From: JALYGY01 sp963800975
GTDB taxonomy: Bacteria > Actinomycetota > Rubrobacteria > Rubrobacterales > Rubrobacteraceae
Direction of reading: 5' to 3'
DNA length: 64,000 bases
Assembly: GCA_963800975.1 (NCBI GenBank)
Contig: CAWDDB010000014.1
Location: 697,897 to 761,896, forward strand
The notes under the pieces: model-generated
What the model was told of the DNA's origin: nothing
Seen by the model: the letters and a program-made list of their open reading frames with translations, nothing else
Database searches by the model: none
Part shown: positions 22,633 through 31,079 of the stretch, one piece after another
How positions within the stretch are numbered: the first letter of the stretch is position 1
Layout of the letters: each line of letters opens with the position of its first letter
Translations under genes and position numbers: made by a program

Positions 22633-24252
22633 TTGAAAGGCCTCACCTCAGACTATCAGCTAACCCTGCCCGCCATACTCCGCAGGGCAGAGGCGCTCTA
22701 CGGGCCGAAGGAGATCGTCACCCGCAGGCCGGACAAGAGCTTCCACCGCTACACCTACGCGGACTTCGTCGGGCGCGCGAAGAGGCTCGCCGTCGCGCTC
22801 GGGGCGCTCGGGCTCGAGAAGGGCGACCGGGTGGGGACCCTCGCCTGGAACAGCCACCAGCACCTCGAAGCGTACTTCGGCGTGCCGAGCTCGGGCATGG
22901 TCCTGCACACGATCAACCCTCGCCTGAGCGCGGACGACCTCGCCTACATCATCGACCACGCCGGCGATCGGGTGCTCCTCATAGACGAGACCATGGTGAA
23001 GCTACTCGACGGGTTTCGGGATCGGGTGGACCTGGACCGCGTCTTCGTTATGTCGACCGACGGCTCGACGCCCGAGGGGCTGGAGAGCTACGAGGAGCTG
23101 CTTTCGGGCGCGGACGAGGAGCGGTTCGAGTACCCCGACTTCGACGAGAACGACGCGGCGGCGATGTGCTACACCTCTGGCACGACCGGGCGCCCCAAGG
23201 GGGCACTCTACTCGCACCGGGCCATCTGTTTGCACTCGATGGCCTCGGCGATGACGGACATGCTCGGGATCTCGGAGCGCGACGTCGTGATGCCCGTCGT
23301 GCCGATGTTCCACGTCAACGCCTGGGGGTTGCCATTCACCTCGACGCTCGTCGGGGCCAAGCAGGTGCTGCCCGGGCCACACCTCGACCCCGAGAGCCTG
23401 CTCGAGGACATGGCGGAGGAGAAGGTCACCGTAACCGCCGGTGTGCCGACCATCTTCTTCGGCGTGCTGCGTACCCTGGACGAGAACCCGGGGGCCTACG
23501 ACCTCTCCAGCGTGCGGGCCATGATCATCGGCGGGTCGGCGGCGCCCGAGGGCATGATCCGGGCCTTCGACGACCGCCACAACCTCCACGTGCTGCACGC
23601 CTGGGGCATGACGGAGACGACCCCGCTCGGGACCGTCTGCAACCTGAGCAGCCTCCTGGACGGGGAGCCAGAGGACGAGCGGTACAGGATCAGGGCGACC
23701 CAGGGCACGCCGGGGGCGTTTGTCGAGGTCAGGGCGCGCGGCGACGAGGGGTTCGCCGCGTGGGACGGGGAGTCTATGGGCGAGCTCGAGGTCCGCGGGC
23801 CGTGGGTCTCCGGGGCGTACTTCAACACCGACGAGGGGGCAGACAAGTTCACCGAAGACGGCTGGTTCAAGACGGGAGACATCGTCACGATCGAGCCGAG
23901 CGGCTACGTCGAGATAAAGGATCGGACCAAAGACCTCATCAAGAGCGGTGGCGAATGGATATCCTCGGTCGCCCTCGAGAACGCCCTGATGGCGCACGAT
24001 GCCGTCGCCGAGGCCGCCGTCATTGCCGTCGCGAGCGAGCGGTGGGGCGAGCGGCCCCTCGGGATTGTCGTCCTCAAGGAAGGCGAGGAGGCGACGGAGG
24101 AGGAGCTCATGGACCACCTCGCGGCCAAACTCCCGAAGTGGTCCATGCCGGACGCGATCGAGTTCGTGGACGAGATACCGCACACGGCCACCGGCAAGGC
24201 GTTGAAGATGGCGCTGCGCGAACATTACAAGGACTACACGCCGGCCAAGTGA
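22633..24252 (+). CDS. long-chain fatty-acid-CoA ligase (AMP-dependent synthetase)
   Basis: 539-residue ANL enzyme activating a carboxylic acid to its acyl-CoA. Motifs: AMCYTSGTTGRPKGALYSHR (P-loop), VLHAWGMTETTPLGTV, GWFKTGDIVTIEPSGYVEIK, DRTKDLIKSGGEWISSVALE and the C-terminal lysine in HTATGKALKMAL. The YIIDHAGDRVLLID region and length are typical of the medium/long-chain FadD group of actinobacteria. TTG start behind AGGAGG. Its stop overlaps the GTG of the next gene (GTGA), coupling it to a sulfotransferase, which suggests the activated acid is a precursor or partner of a sulfated lipid. Confidence 0.94.
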   Translation: MKGLTSDYQLTLPAILRRAEALYGPKEIVTRRPDKSFHRYTYADFVGRAKRLAVALGALGLEKGDRVGTLAWNSHQHLEAYFGVPSSGMVLHTINPRLSADDLAYIIDHAGDRVLLIDETMVKLLDGFRDRVDLDRVFVMSTDGSTPEGLESYEELLSGADEERFEYPDFDENDAAAMCYTSGTTGRPKGALYSHRAICLHSMASAMTDMLGISERDVVMPVVPMFHVNAWGLPFTSTLVGAKQVLPGPHLDPESLLEDMAEEKVTVTAGVPTIFFGVLRTLDENPGAYDLSSVRAMIIGGSAAPEGMIRAFDDRHNLHVLHAWGMTETTPLGTVCNLSSLLDGEPEDERYRIRATQGTPGAFVEVRARGDEGFAAWDGESMGELEVRGPWVSGAYFNTDEGADKFTEDGWFKTGDIVTIEPSGYVEIKDRTKDLIKSGGEWISSVALENALMAHDAVAEAAVIAVASERWGERPLGIVVLKEGEEATEEELMDHLAAKLPKWSMPDAIEFVDEIPHTATGKALKMALREHYKDYTPAK

Positions 24253-24989
24253 AGGTCGTCGGGGCGGGCTTCGGAAGAACGGGAACGGCTTCGCTCAAGA
24301 TCGCGCTCGAGGAGCTCGGCTTCGGGCCGTGCTACCACATGACCCAGGTGTTCGAGCACCCCGAGCACGCGGACTTCTGGCTGGCCGCGTGGCGCGGCGA
24401 GCCGGTGGACTGGGACGGGGTACTCGGGGGCTACGAGTCGGCCGTCGACTGGCCGGCCTGCACCTTCTACGAGGAGCTGCTTCGGAGGAACCCGGACGCC
24501 AAGGTGCTGCTCAGCGTGCGCGACCCAGAGCGGTGGTACGACAGCGTGCGCGGCACCATCTACGAGCTTAGCGTCGGCATGCCCCGCTCCCCCCTGTACG
24601 GGTTCGGGTTCGCGATCGCGAGCTTCCTGTACTTCGGCCCAAGAAGGAGAGCCGACCTGGCGGACGAGATCATCTGGGAAGGCACGTTCCACGGAAGGTT
24701 CGAGGACAGGCGCTACGCCACGCACGTCTTCGAGCGGCACACGGAGGAGGTAAGGCGACGCGTACCCAGGGACAGGTTGCTCGAGTACGACGTGAAGCAC
24801 GGCTGGGGTCCCCTGTGCGATTTTCTCGGCGTGGAGGAGCCAGACCATCCGTTCCCGCACGTCAACGACGCGGCCGAGATGCAGCGCAGGTTACGGTTCG
24901 CGAAGGCGCTATCCCTAGCCGTACCCGCGGTCCTCGTGCTCCTGGCCACGATGGGCCTCGCGCTCCTCAGAAGGCTGACCAGGGCTTGA
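24249..24989 (+). CDS. sulfotransferase family protein with C-terminal membrane anchor
   Basis: 246-residue protein of the sulfotransferase_4-like group. The N-terminus VVGAGFGRTGTASLKIALEE forms the phosphosulfate-binding P-loop, immediately followed by LGFGPCYHMTQVFEHPEHAD. VLLSVRDPERWYDSVRGTIY carries the second nucleotide-binding stretch (R-D-P). The last 25 residues contain one hydrophobic helix (SLAVPAVLVLLATMGLALL) with a basic end, anchoring it to the membrane. Translation starts at the GTG overlapping the acyl-CoA ligase stop. It is the third sulfotransferase in the window and the only one with a membrane anchor; a lipid or lipid-linked acceptor is likely. Some members of this group are annotated as hypothetical, so activity is unproven. 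Confidence 0.85.
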   Translation: MKVVGAGFGRTGTASLKIALEELGFGPCYHMTQVFEHPEHADFWLAAWRGEPVDWDGVLGGYESAVDWPACTFYEELLRRNPDAKVLLSVRDPERWYDSVRGTIYELSVGMPRSPLYGFGFAIASFLYFGPRRRADLADEIIWEGTFHGRFEDRRYATHVFERHTEEVRRRVPRDRLLEYDVKHGWGPLCDFLGVEEPDHPFPHVNDAAEMQRRLRFAKALSLAVPAVLVLLATMGLALLRRLTRA

Positions 24990-25011
24990 TCCGGGTAATT
25001 ACGGGGGGCGA

Positions 25012-26760
25012 ATGGATCCGGTAGCGAACGTGATGGTCCAGAAGGACGTGCCCGCGAAGATGCGCGACGGCACCACCCTGATGTCCAACGTCTACCGCCC
25101 GGCGGACGGTGGTCCCTTCCCGGTCCTCCTGACGCGCATGCCCTACGGCAAGGACCTTCCCTTCAACGCGACCTACCTCGACCCCGTGCGGGCCGCCAGG
25201 AGCGGCTACATCGTCGCGATCCAGGATGTCAGGGGCCGCTACGCCTCGGAGGGCAAGTTCACCCCGTTTATGCGCGAGTACGAGGACGGCTACGACGCCG
25301 TGGAGTGGGCGGCGAAGCTTCCCGGCTCCTCCGGTAGGGTGGGCATGGTCGGGCTCTCCTACCTGGGCAAGGTCCAGTGGCACGCCGCCGTAATGCAGCC
25401 ACCGTCCCTGGGAGCCATCGCCCCCGGCCAGACCTGGGGCAACCACCTGAACGGCGTCCAGATGCGCGGCGGTGCGCAGGAGCTCGGCCTCATGCAGTAC
25501 TGGGCGCAGGGCGCCCTCGCGCTCGAGATCCTCTTCCGCAAACACCGCGGCTCGCCGCGGCAGATAGAGGCGAAGCTGCCCGAGCTGGTCGGCTCCATAG
25601 ACCTGCTCCTCGCCGGCGGCGGTTACGAGGCGTTGCCGCTGACCCGGCTACCCGACCCCGACGACCTCACGCCTTTCGTGCGCGGCGGCTTCGAGCGCGG
25701 CCCGGATGACGAGGCCTGGGGCTACGTCAACATCGACGGCAAGTACGACCGCGTGGAGGTCCCGACCTTCCACGTCGGAGGCTGGTACGACTGCTTTATC
25801 GGGGAGACCCTGAGGCAGTACGAGGCGATGAGGGAGGTTGCCGACGCGAAAGGGACGCGCAGGCCGCGCCTGCTCGTGGGCCACTGGACGCACGCGGACT
25901 TCGGGAGCACGATCGGGGACCTGGATCACGGCATCGGCAGCTCGGGGGCTTTCCTGAACTACCGCGGCGACCTAACCGAGGCCCACCTGCGCTGGTTCGA
26001 CGCGACGCTGAAGGGCGAGGACGGTCCCCTTGACGAGAGACCGCCGGTCGAGGTCTTCGTCATGGGCGAAAGGCGCTGGCGCGGTTACGAGGATTGGCCC
26101 GTCCCCGGCGCGCGCGAGGAAAGGTGGCACCTGCACGGCAGCGGGCGCCTGGCACGAGGGGCGCCGGAGCGAGGCGGGCCCGACGAGTACGACTATGACC
26201 CGAGGGACCCCGTCCCGACCGTGGGCGGGGCTACCCTCCTGGCACCCATCCACCGCCCCGGCGCCCGCGACCAGCGCGAGATCGAGGGCCGCCCCGACGT
26301 CCTCCTCTACACCAGCGAGGTTCTGCGGGAGAACGTCACGGTCCTCGGTCCCGTCCACGCCGCGCTCTTCGCCGCGACCTCCGCGCCGGACACGGACTTC
26401 GTCGTCAGGCTCGTGGACGTCCACCCCGACGGAACGGCCATAGGGGTCGCGGACGGCGTGATCCGGGCGAGCGCGCGCGAGGCTTTCCCGGCCCCGGGCG
26501 TCATCAGGCCCGTAAAGCCTGAGCCCGTCGAGCCGGGTCGCGTGTACGAGTACAGCGTGGACCTGTGGGCGACCGGGGTCACGTTCCAGGCCGGGCACCG
26601 CATCAGGGTGCACGTTACCTCCAGCTGCTTCCCCCGCTGGGATCGCAACCTCAACACCGGCGAGGGTCCCGAATCGGCTCGCGCCGAGGTCGCGCGGCAG
26701 AGGATCTTCCACGACCCGGAGCGCCCGAGCCACGTCACCCTGACCATCGTCGACAGATAG
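25012..26760 (+). CDS. CocE/NonD family hydrolase
   Basis: 582-residue alpha/beta hydrolase of the X-Pro dipeptidyl-peptidase/cocaine-esterase family, which cleaves acyl esters or amides. The early strands read FPVLLTRMPYGKDLPFN and IVAIQDVRGRYASEGKF; the nucleophile elbow is GMVGLSYLGKVQWH (Ser116). GRPRLLVGHWTHADFGS has the His-containing loop, and the C-terminal jelly-roll domain begins near residue 350 and includes RVYEYSVDLWATGVTFQAGH. It starts at ATG 25012 behind GGGGGCG, 22 bases after the sulfotransferase. No signal peptide. It could hydrolyse the acyl product made by its neighbours. Confidence 0.92.
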   Translation: MDPVANVMVQKDVPAKMRDGTTLMSNVYRPADGGPFPVLLTRMPYGKDLPFNATYLDPVRAARSGYIVAIQDVRGRYASEGKFTPFMREYEDGYDAVEWAAKLPGSSGRVGMVGLSYLGKVQWHAAVMQPPSLGAIAPGQTWGNHLNGVQMRGGAQELGLMQYWAQGALALEILFRKHRGSPRQIEAKLPELVGSIDLLLAGGGYEALPLTRLPDPDDLTPFVRGGFERGPDDEAWGYVNIDGKYDRVEVPTFHVGGWYDCFIGETLRQYEAMREVADAKGTRRPRLLVGHWTHADFGSTIGDLDHGIGSSGAFLNYRGDLTEAHLRWFDATLKGEDGPLDERPPVEVFVMGERRWRGYEDWPVPGAREERWHLHGSGRLARGAPERGGPDEYDYDPRDPVPTVGGATLLAPIHRPGARDQREIEGRPDVLLYTSEVLRENVTVLGPVHAALFAATSAPDTDFVVRLVDVHPDGTAIGVADGVIRASAREAFPAPGVIRPVKPEPVEPGRVYEYSVDLWATGVTFQAGHRIRVHVTSSCFPRWDRNLNTGEGPESARAEVARQRIFHDPERPSHVTLTIVDR

Positions 26761-26799
26761 AGGAGGACCCATGAACTGGCGCGTCAGGGAGTATGCCGG

Positions 26800-27546
26800 A
26801 TGGAGATAGGAGGGCACACGTTCCTCGTGGCCGGCGGCGGGTCGGGGCTCGGCGCGGCGACCACCGCGATGCTCGCGGCAGAGGGCGCGAACGTAGTCGT
26901 GGCAGACCTGAGGGGCGAGACAGCCGGTGAGAACGTCCGCTTCGTCGAGACGGACGTCACCGATGAGGCGAGCGTGAGGGAAGCCCTGACAGAAGCCCTA
27001 GACGCCTACGGCGGGCTGGACGGGGCGATCAACTGCGCCGGCGTCGCTTCGGCAGAGAAGGTCCTGGGCAGGGAGGGCCCACACTCCCTCGATTCCTTCG
27101 AGAAGGTCGTCCGGGTCAACCTGGTGGGCACCTTCAACGTGGTACGGCTCGCCGCCGAGATCATTGCCCGCAACGAGCCGCCCGAAAGCGGGGAGCGCGG
27201 CGTCATCGTCAACACCGCCTCGGTAGCGGCCTTCGACGGCCAGGTAGGGCAGGTCGCCTACGCCGCCTCCAAGGGCGGCGTCGTGGCGCTGACGCTCCCG
27301 GTAGCCCGGGAGCTCGCCTCGCTCGGAATCAGGGTAGTGGCCATCGCGCCCGGCATCTTCGACACGCCTATGATGGCCGGGCTGCCCGAGGCCGCCCGCG
27401 AGTCCCTTGGCAAGCAGGTTCCTTTCCCGCCTCGCCTGGGACGCCCGGAGGAGTACGCCGCGCTCGTGCGACACATAATCGAGAACGGGATGCTCAACGG
27501 CGAGGTCATCCGGCTGGACGGCGCGATCCGCATGGCACCCCGCTAG
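26800..27546 (+). CDS. SDR family oxidoreductase, 3-hydroxyacyl-CoA dehydrogenase-like
   Basis: 248-residue short-chain dehydrogenase using NAD(H). FLVAGGGSGLGAATTAMLAA is the nucleotide loop, INCAG the structural motif, and NTASVAAFDGQVGQVAYAAS continuing to K-G-G gives the Ser-Tyr-Lys catalytic set. An Asp after strand 2 (VVVADLRG) favours NAD over NADP. The segment IAPGIFDTPMMAGLPEAARE and overall pattern match type-2 3-hydroxyacyl-CoA dehydrogenases (HSD10-like). Downstream of the acyl-CoA ligase cluster, it fits a fatty-acid oxidation or modification step. Gap to the CocE-type gene is 39 bases. Confidence 0.93.
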   Translation: MEIGGHTFLVAGGGSGLGAATTAMLAAEGANVVVADLRGETAGENVRFVETDVTDEASVREALTEALDAYGGLDGAINCAGVASAEKVLGREGPHSLDSFEKVVRVNLVGTFNVVRLAAEIIARNEPPESGERGVIVNTASVAAFDGQVGQVAYAASKGGVVALTLPVARELASLGIRVVAIAPGIFDTPMMAGLPEAARESLGKQVPFPPRLGRPEEYAALVRHIIENGMLNGEVIRLDGAIRMAPR

Positions 27547-27564
27547 AGCGCTTCTCGGGCCACC

Positions 27565-28557
27565 GTGCACCCGAAACACGAGAGCCAGCATCCCGGGCTT
27601 CCCGAAGGATATTCGGGGCGTGCGGCCGAGGCGGACGAGCTGCGGGCCGTCTACGAACTGATCCTGGCGTGCGACCTGGCCGAGTACGGCGCGGCCGACA
27701 TCGTGGAAGAGGAGCTGCGCGCGGATTGGGAGGATCCGGACACCGACCGGTGGGTGGTCGTCGCGCCCCGGGGCGAGATGGCGGGCTACGGGAGCCTCTC
27801 GCGCCCGGCCCGGCGTGACCCCGAGGGGCTCCCCGCGCGCCTCGACGTCGAGTGCTATGTCGGACCAGATCACTCTGGAAAGAGCGTAGGGAGGTACCTG
27901 TTGCGCCTAGCCGAGGCGGGGGCGCTCGAGTGGCTCGCCGCCGAGCCGGGGCAGGCCGGCGCCTTCCTGACCAATACCGTGAACGGAGCGAACGCCGCGG
28001 CCCGGCGGCTTCTAGAGGAAGAAGGCTATGCGCCCGTCCGCCAATTCCTGCTCGCGGAGATCGACCTGCTGGTGACACCACCGGCGCCCGAACCGCCATC
28101 CGGGGTCACGGTCTACCCGTGCGTCTCCGAGGGCGAGGAGCGCGCCGCCCTCGAGGCCGTTGAGGACGCGTTCCGGGACCACTGGGGGTACCGGGCCGGC
28201 GGGACGCTCGCGGGCTGGAGCCGGCGCAGGTGTCTCGGGGGAGCGGGTCCGGGGCTCTGGCTCACGGCGAAGGCGGGAGACGAGGTGGCAGGCGCAGTGT
28301 TCTGCGATCTTGGGGAGGAAGACCATGGCGAGGTCGAGTGGCTCGCCGTCAGGCGGCCGTGGCGCCGACGGGGGGTAGGCCTGGTCCTCCTGTGCGCGGC
28401 GTTCTCGGAGATCAGGGCAAGGGGCGGTCGCGTGGCTCGCCTCACAGTCGATTCTGAGAGCCCTACCGGCGCCGGCAGGCTCTACGAACGGGCCGGAATG
28501 CGCTTCGTGCGCCACTACGCCGTCCACCGCAAAGAGCTGAACCGGGCCGCCGGGTAG
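27565..28557 (+). CDS. double-GNAT-domain N-acetyltransferase
   Basis: 330 residues containing two GNAT folds. The N-terminal copy has a weaker acetyl-CoA loop (VGPDHSGKSVGRYLLRLAEA); the C-terminal copy has a good one (LAVRRPWRRRGVGLVLLCAA) followed by LTVDSESPTGAGRLYERAGM. This architecture is that of mycothiol synthase (MshD) and related actinobacterial acetyltransferases, but the similarity visible here is not enough to call MshD. GTG start at 27565 with no strong ribosome site, 18 bases after the SDR gene, so coupling is likely. Confidence 0.82.
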   Translation: MHPKHESQHPGLPEGYSGRAAEADELRAVYELILACDLAEYGAADIVEEELRADWEDPDTDRWVVVAPRGEMAGYGSLSRPARRDPEGLPARLDVECYVGPDHSGKSVGRYLLRLAEAGALEWLAAEPGQAGAFLTNTVNGANAAARRLLEEEGYAPVRQFLLAEIDLLVTPPAPEPPSGVTVYPCVSEGEERAALEAVEDAFRDHWGYRAGGTLAGWSRRRCLGGAGPGLWLTAKAGDEVAGAVFCDLGEEDHGEVEWLAVRRPWRRRGVGLVLLCAAFSEIRARGGRVARLTVDSESPTGAGRLYERAGMRFVRHYAVHRKELNRAAG

Positions 28558-28589
28558 AAGGCGCTGCGCCGGCCACGCCTCCCGAGCCC

Positions 28590-29246
28590 TTACCGGACCC
28601 TGTTCCTTAGCGAACGGCTCATAAACCAGTTTGGGACGCCCAGAACTTCCACTTCGCCGACAACTTCGAAGCCGAACCGTTCATAGAAATGGACGTTGAT
28701 CCCCTTGTCGGTCTCGAGATAGGCCGCTTCCCCGACCGCGTCCACCCGGGCGCAGAAGGCCTGCATTAGCCTGGATCCGACACCCATACCCTGCAATGGG
28801 GCGTCCACCGCCACGGGACCGAGGTGCCAGTGCGGCCCCTCGGGGTCCATCTTTGCCCAGACCCCCTGCCAGCGCATGACCCGCACGGTCACGCGGGGTC
28901 CCGTAGAGAGCACGCCGGGCAGGACGCGAAGCTGCTGTCGGACCCCCAGACGGCAGGCGCCCGGCGGCAGCGTCCCGCACACCCCCACGATCGTACCGTC
29001 CGAGCCTCGCGCGGCGAGCATGTTCGTTCCCCAGTCCATAGCCTCGAAGGCTCCCTCGAACACCCGCCGAAGCCTCTTCCGGCGGAGGTCCGGATCCTGC
29101 CCGAACGCGGCGAGGTGAACCGGATTGTCGCGCATGCCACGCGAGAGCACGTCCAGGGCCGTCTCGGCGGCGCCCGGACCGAGCGGCCCGACTTCCAGCC
29201 CATCCACCCACGCGCGGCCCGGGGAGGTTCCCCCTCCCTCCGTCAT
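28590..29246 (-). CDS. GNAT family N-acetyltransferase
   Basis: 218-residue acetyltransferase. After an N-terminal region with ALDVLSRGMRDNPVHLAAFG, the acetyl-CoA site is HWHLGPVAVDAPLQGMGVGS, followed by RLMQAFCARVDAVGEAAYLE and NVHFYERFGFEVVGEVEVLG. The ATG at 29246 lies behind GGTGGAGA. It resembles the GNAT proteins with N-terminal MDNP motifs found in many actinobacteria. Convergent with the double-GNAT gene. Substrate unknown. Confidence 0.88.
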   Translation of the reverse strand: MTEGGGTSPGRAWVDGLEVGPLGPGAAETALDVLSRGMRDNPVHLAAFGQDPDLRRKRLRRVFEGAFEAMDWGTNMLAARGSDGTIVGVCGTLPPGACRLGVRQQLRVLPGVLSTGPRVTVRVMRWQGVWAKMDPEGPHWHLGPVAVDAPLQGMGVGSRLMQAFCARVDAVGEAAYLETDKGINVHFYERFGFEVVGEVEVLGVPNWFMSRSLRNRVR

Positions 29247-29325
29247 GTTCTCCACCCCAGGGTCTCCGGCGGGTCGTCGGTGCCCGGCGCGGCCTCGCCG
29301 TCCCGTGTGGGAGACCGCTCGCGCA

Positions 29326-30081
29326 CTACGCCTTTCCCGCGAGCACCTCGAGCGCGGACGCGTAAGAGCGCTGCGGGCGGTTGTCGTCCATAGGCACGAC
29401 CGTGAGGTCGGCGCCGCGGTCGGCCACCACCGCGAGGCCGGGATCGTTGGTGTCCATGATCGAGACCACCGGGATGCCGGCCGCGACGGCCGCCCCGGCG
29501 AACCCGTGGTCCGCCACGACCAGGTCGATCCCGTCGAGCTCGCGCAGCAGGTCGAGCATGGGGCCGGCGTCGTGGGTGTGTCGCAGGCTCGCCCCGTCCC
29601 CAAGAACGCCCACGGCGCCGACCCAGTCGAGCATGGTGTTTCGTTCGTAGCGTCCGTCAGTCCACGCGATGAGCGCCTTGCCACCGAGGTCCCGCACCCA
29701 GGCCGCGAGGTCAAGGTAGTACGAAAGCAAAGCCCCTGGGTGTCCCGTCGCGAAGACGAAGCTGCCGCCGCCTTCGGCGACCGCTCGGATACGCTCCCCG
29801 GCCTCCACGAGCCCGGCTGCGGTGCGCGCGGGGTCTATGCACCCGCTGCCTTCGGTCTCTTCTGCGTCCGGCGGGTACCCCGTCTGGCGGGTCACGGCGC
29901 CGTAGGCCTCCTCGAAGCTTACTCCTTCGAGGAGTTCTTCCATGCCGAAGGTCTGGGTGGGATCTCCCTCGAGCAGGAGGTCTATCTTGTAGAGGTTGTT
30001 CTCGGCGCCGTGGGAGGTGTTGGTCCCGGCGACGCCTGCCCTCAGGAGAACGTCCGCGTACTGGCTCGAAGAGTAATTCAC
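29326..30081 (-). CDS. conserved hypothetical protein (251 aa)
   Basis: A soluble alpha/beta protein starting MNYSSSQYADVLLRAGVAGT. Loops rich in Gly and Asp recur: FVFATGHPGALLSYYLDLAA, GGKALIAWTDGR, LVVADHGFAGAAVAAGIPVV and SIMDTNDPGLAVVADRGADL. The alternation of hydrophobic strands with Asp-containing loops suggests a Rossmann-like catalytic fold that binds a phosphate-containing ligand, but I cannot name the family. It lies 79 bases upstream of the GNAT gene on the same strand, so the two may be co-transcribed. Confidence 0.7.
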   Translation of the reverse strand: MNYSSSQYADVLLRAGVAGTNTSHGAENNLYKIDLLLEGDPTQTFGMEELLEGVSFEEAYGAVTRQTGYPPDAEETEGSGCIDPARTAAGLVEAGERIRAVAEGGGSFVFATGHPGALLSYYLDLAAWVRDLGGKALIAWTDGRYERNTMLDWVGAVGVLGDGASLRHTHDAGPMLDLLRELDGIDLVVADHGFAGAAVAAGIPVVSIMDTNDPGLAVVADRGADLTVVPMDDNRPQRSYASALEVLAGKA

Positions 30082-30218
30082 GCTGGCGAGTTTAGCAGAA
30101 GCCCGGGATCAGGACCCATCGGGCGTCGGACTACAGTCTCGTTCGCCCCACGCCCGAGCATCACGTCGCCGGGCAGCGCCTTCATGAGCGGAGCAAGAAC
30201 ACCAAGATTCCCGGTCCG

Positions 30219-30635
30219 CTACCAGACCTGCCACCGCCCTGGCGTCACCCGCAGCGCCACCGAGTAGGCCTTCGCGAAGCAGTCCGGTTCGTAGCCGATG
30301 CGCGAGATCGGCCCCCGGTGCTTCTCCAGGTAATCCTCGACCTCGGTAACCGGCGGGAAGCCGTCCAGGATCTCGGCGTCCCCTTCGACGCGTGCCACGT
30401 CGCCGCCGGTGTCGCTGGAGTTGAGGTTCAGACCGACCCTGGGGTTGTGTCCGATGTTCCTCAGCTTCTGGCGGTCGGGCTGGGAGTAGATCAGAAAGCT
30501 CTCCCCGTCCCACAGAAACCAGACCGGCACCGATTGCGGCTGGCCGTCGGAGCGAACCGTCGTGAGCCAGGCGACCTCCTCATCCCGCAGCCGCTTCTCT
30601 GCACGGCTCCCGGCATCTGTGGTGGTGTCGAGCAA
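30219..30635 (-). CDS. PPOX-class F420-dependent oxidoreductase
   Basis: 138-residue split-barrel flavin-fold enzyme. RLRDEEVAWLTTVRSDGQPQ, SVPVWFLWDGESFLIYSQPD, RQKLRNIGHNPRVGLNLNSS and the C-terminal DCFAKAYSVALRVTPGRWQV match the small actinobacterial F420-binding proteins (TIGR03667-like, Rv3369 type). These reduce substrates with reduced cofactor F420; the substrate is unknown. The TTG at 30635 follows AGGAAAGGAG; longer in-frame upstream starts lack ribosome sites. Confidence 0.88.
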   Translation of the reverse strand: MLDTTTDAGSRAEKRLRDEEVAWLTTVRSDGQPQSVPVWFLWDGESFLIYSQPDRQKLRNIGHNPRVGLNLNSSDTGGDVARVEGDAEILDGFPPVTEVEDYLEKHRGPISRIGYEPDCFAKAYSVALRVTPGRWQVW

Positions 30636-31079
30636 TTCCAGCTCCTTTCCTCGCTCTGCATAACCCGCAGAGGTTATCCTAACCGCGGGGGGACGTCTCG
30701 AGAGAACCTGCCCGGCATCCACGCCCCTCGTCACGGAGCGATCTCCTCTCATCCGGGCGGCGGCGGTTGTGGCGTCCGGGGGTAGGCTACGCGAAGCCGT
30801 TGGGCAGGATCCGCGGTGTGGCCGCCCGCAAGGTCGCCCGTATCGCACGCCCCGGTCTACGAAACCGGGGAGACCGTCCTTCACCGTAGACCAGGATTTC
30901 GGGCGCGGAGCAACCATCGAGTGAACGGCATTGCCCCGGCATCCGTATACCCATTGCGCGTCGACAAGCATCGCCAGGACAAGGGGGGTGGGTCAGAGGG
31001 GATCGGGAGCAAGCAAGCATCTTGCAAAGCGTGGGGACGCGGTGCGTCTCCGAACCGGACACGGAAAGGGGTTAATGTA
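30636..31079. other. intergenic region with a short dyad
   Basis: No gene is supported. ATAACC-CGCAGA-GGTTAT (30660-30677) is a perfect 6-bp inverted repeat about 25-40 bases upstream of the F420-enzyme start and could be an operator. The remainder separates two divergently transcribed genes and must carry the promoter of the DUF4394 gene, which I could not place with confidence. Confidence 0.35.

Noticed and set aside
22488..24248. Upstream part of a long plus-strand frame that continues into the membrane sulfotransferase
   Set aside because: It is an Arg-rich shadow of the acyl-CoA ligase; only the part from GTG 24249 has sulfotransferase motifs.
24249..24989. Calling the membrane-anchored sulfotransferase a nucleoside kinase
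   Set aside because: The GxGRTGTxSL loop and RDPxxWxxS element fit sulfotransferases; no Walker B or lid was seen.
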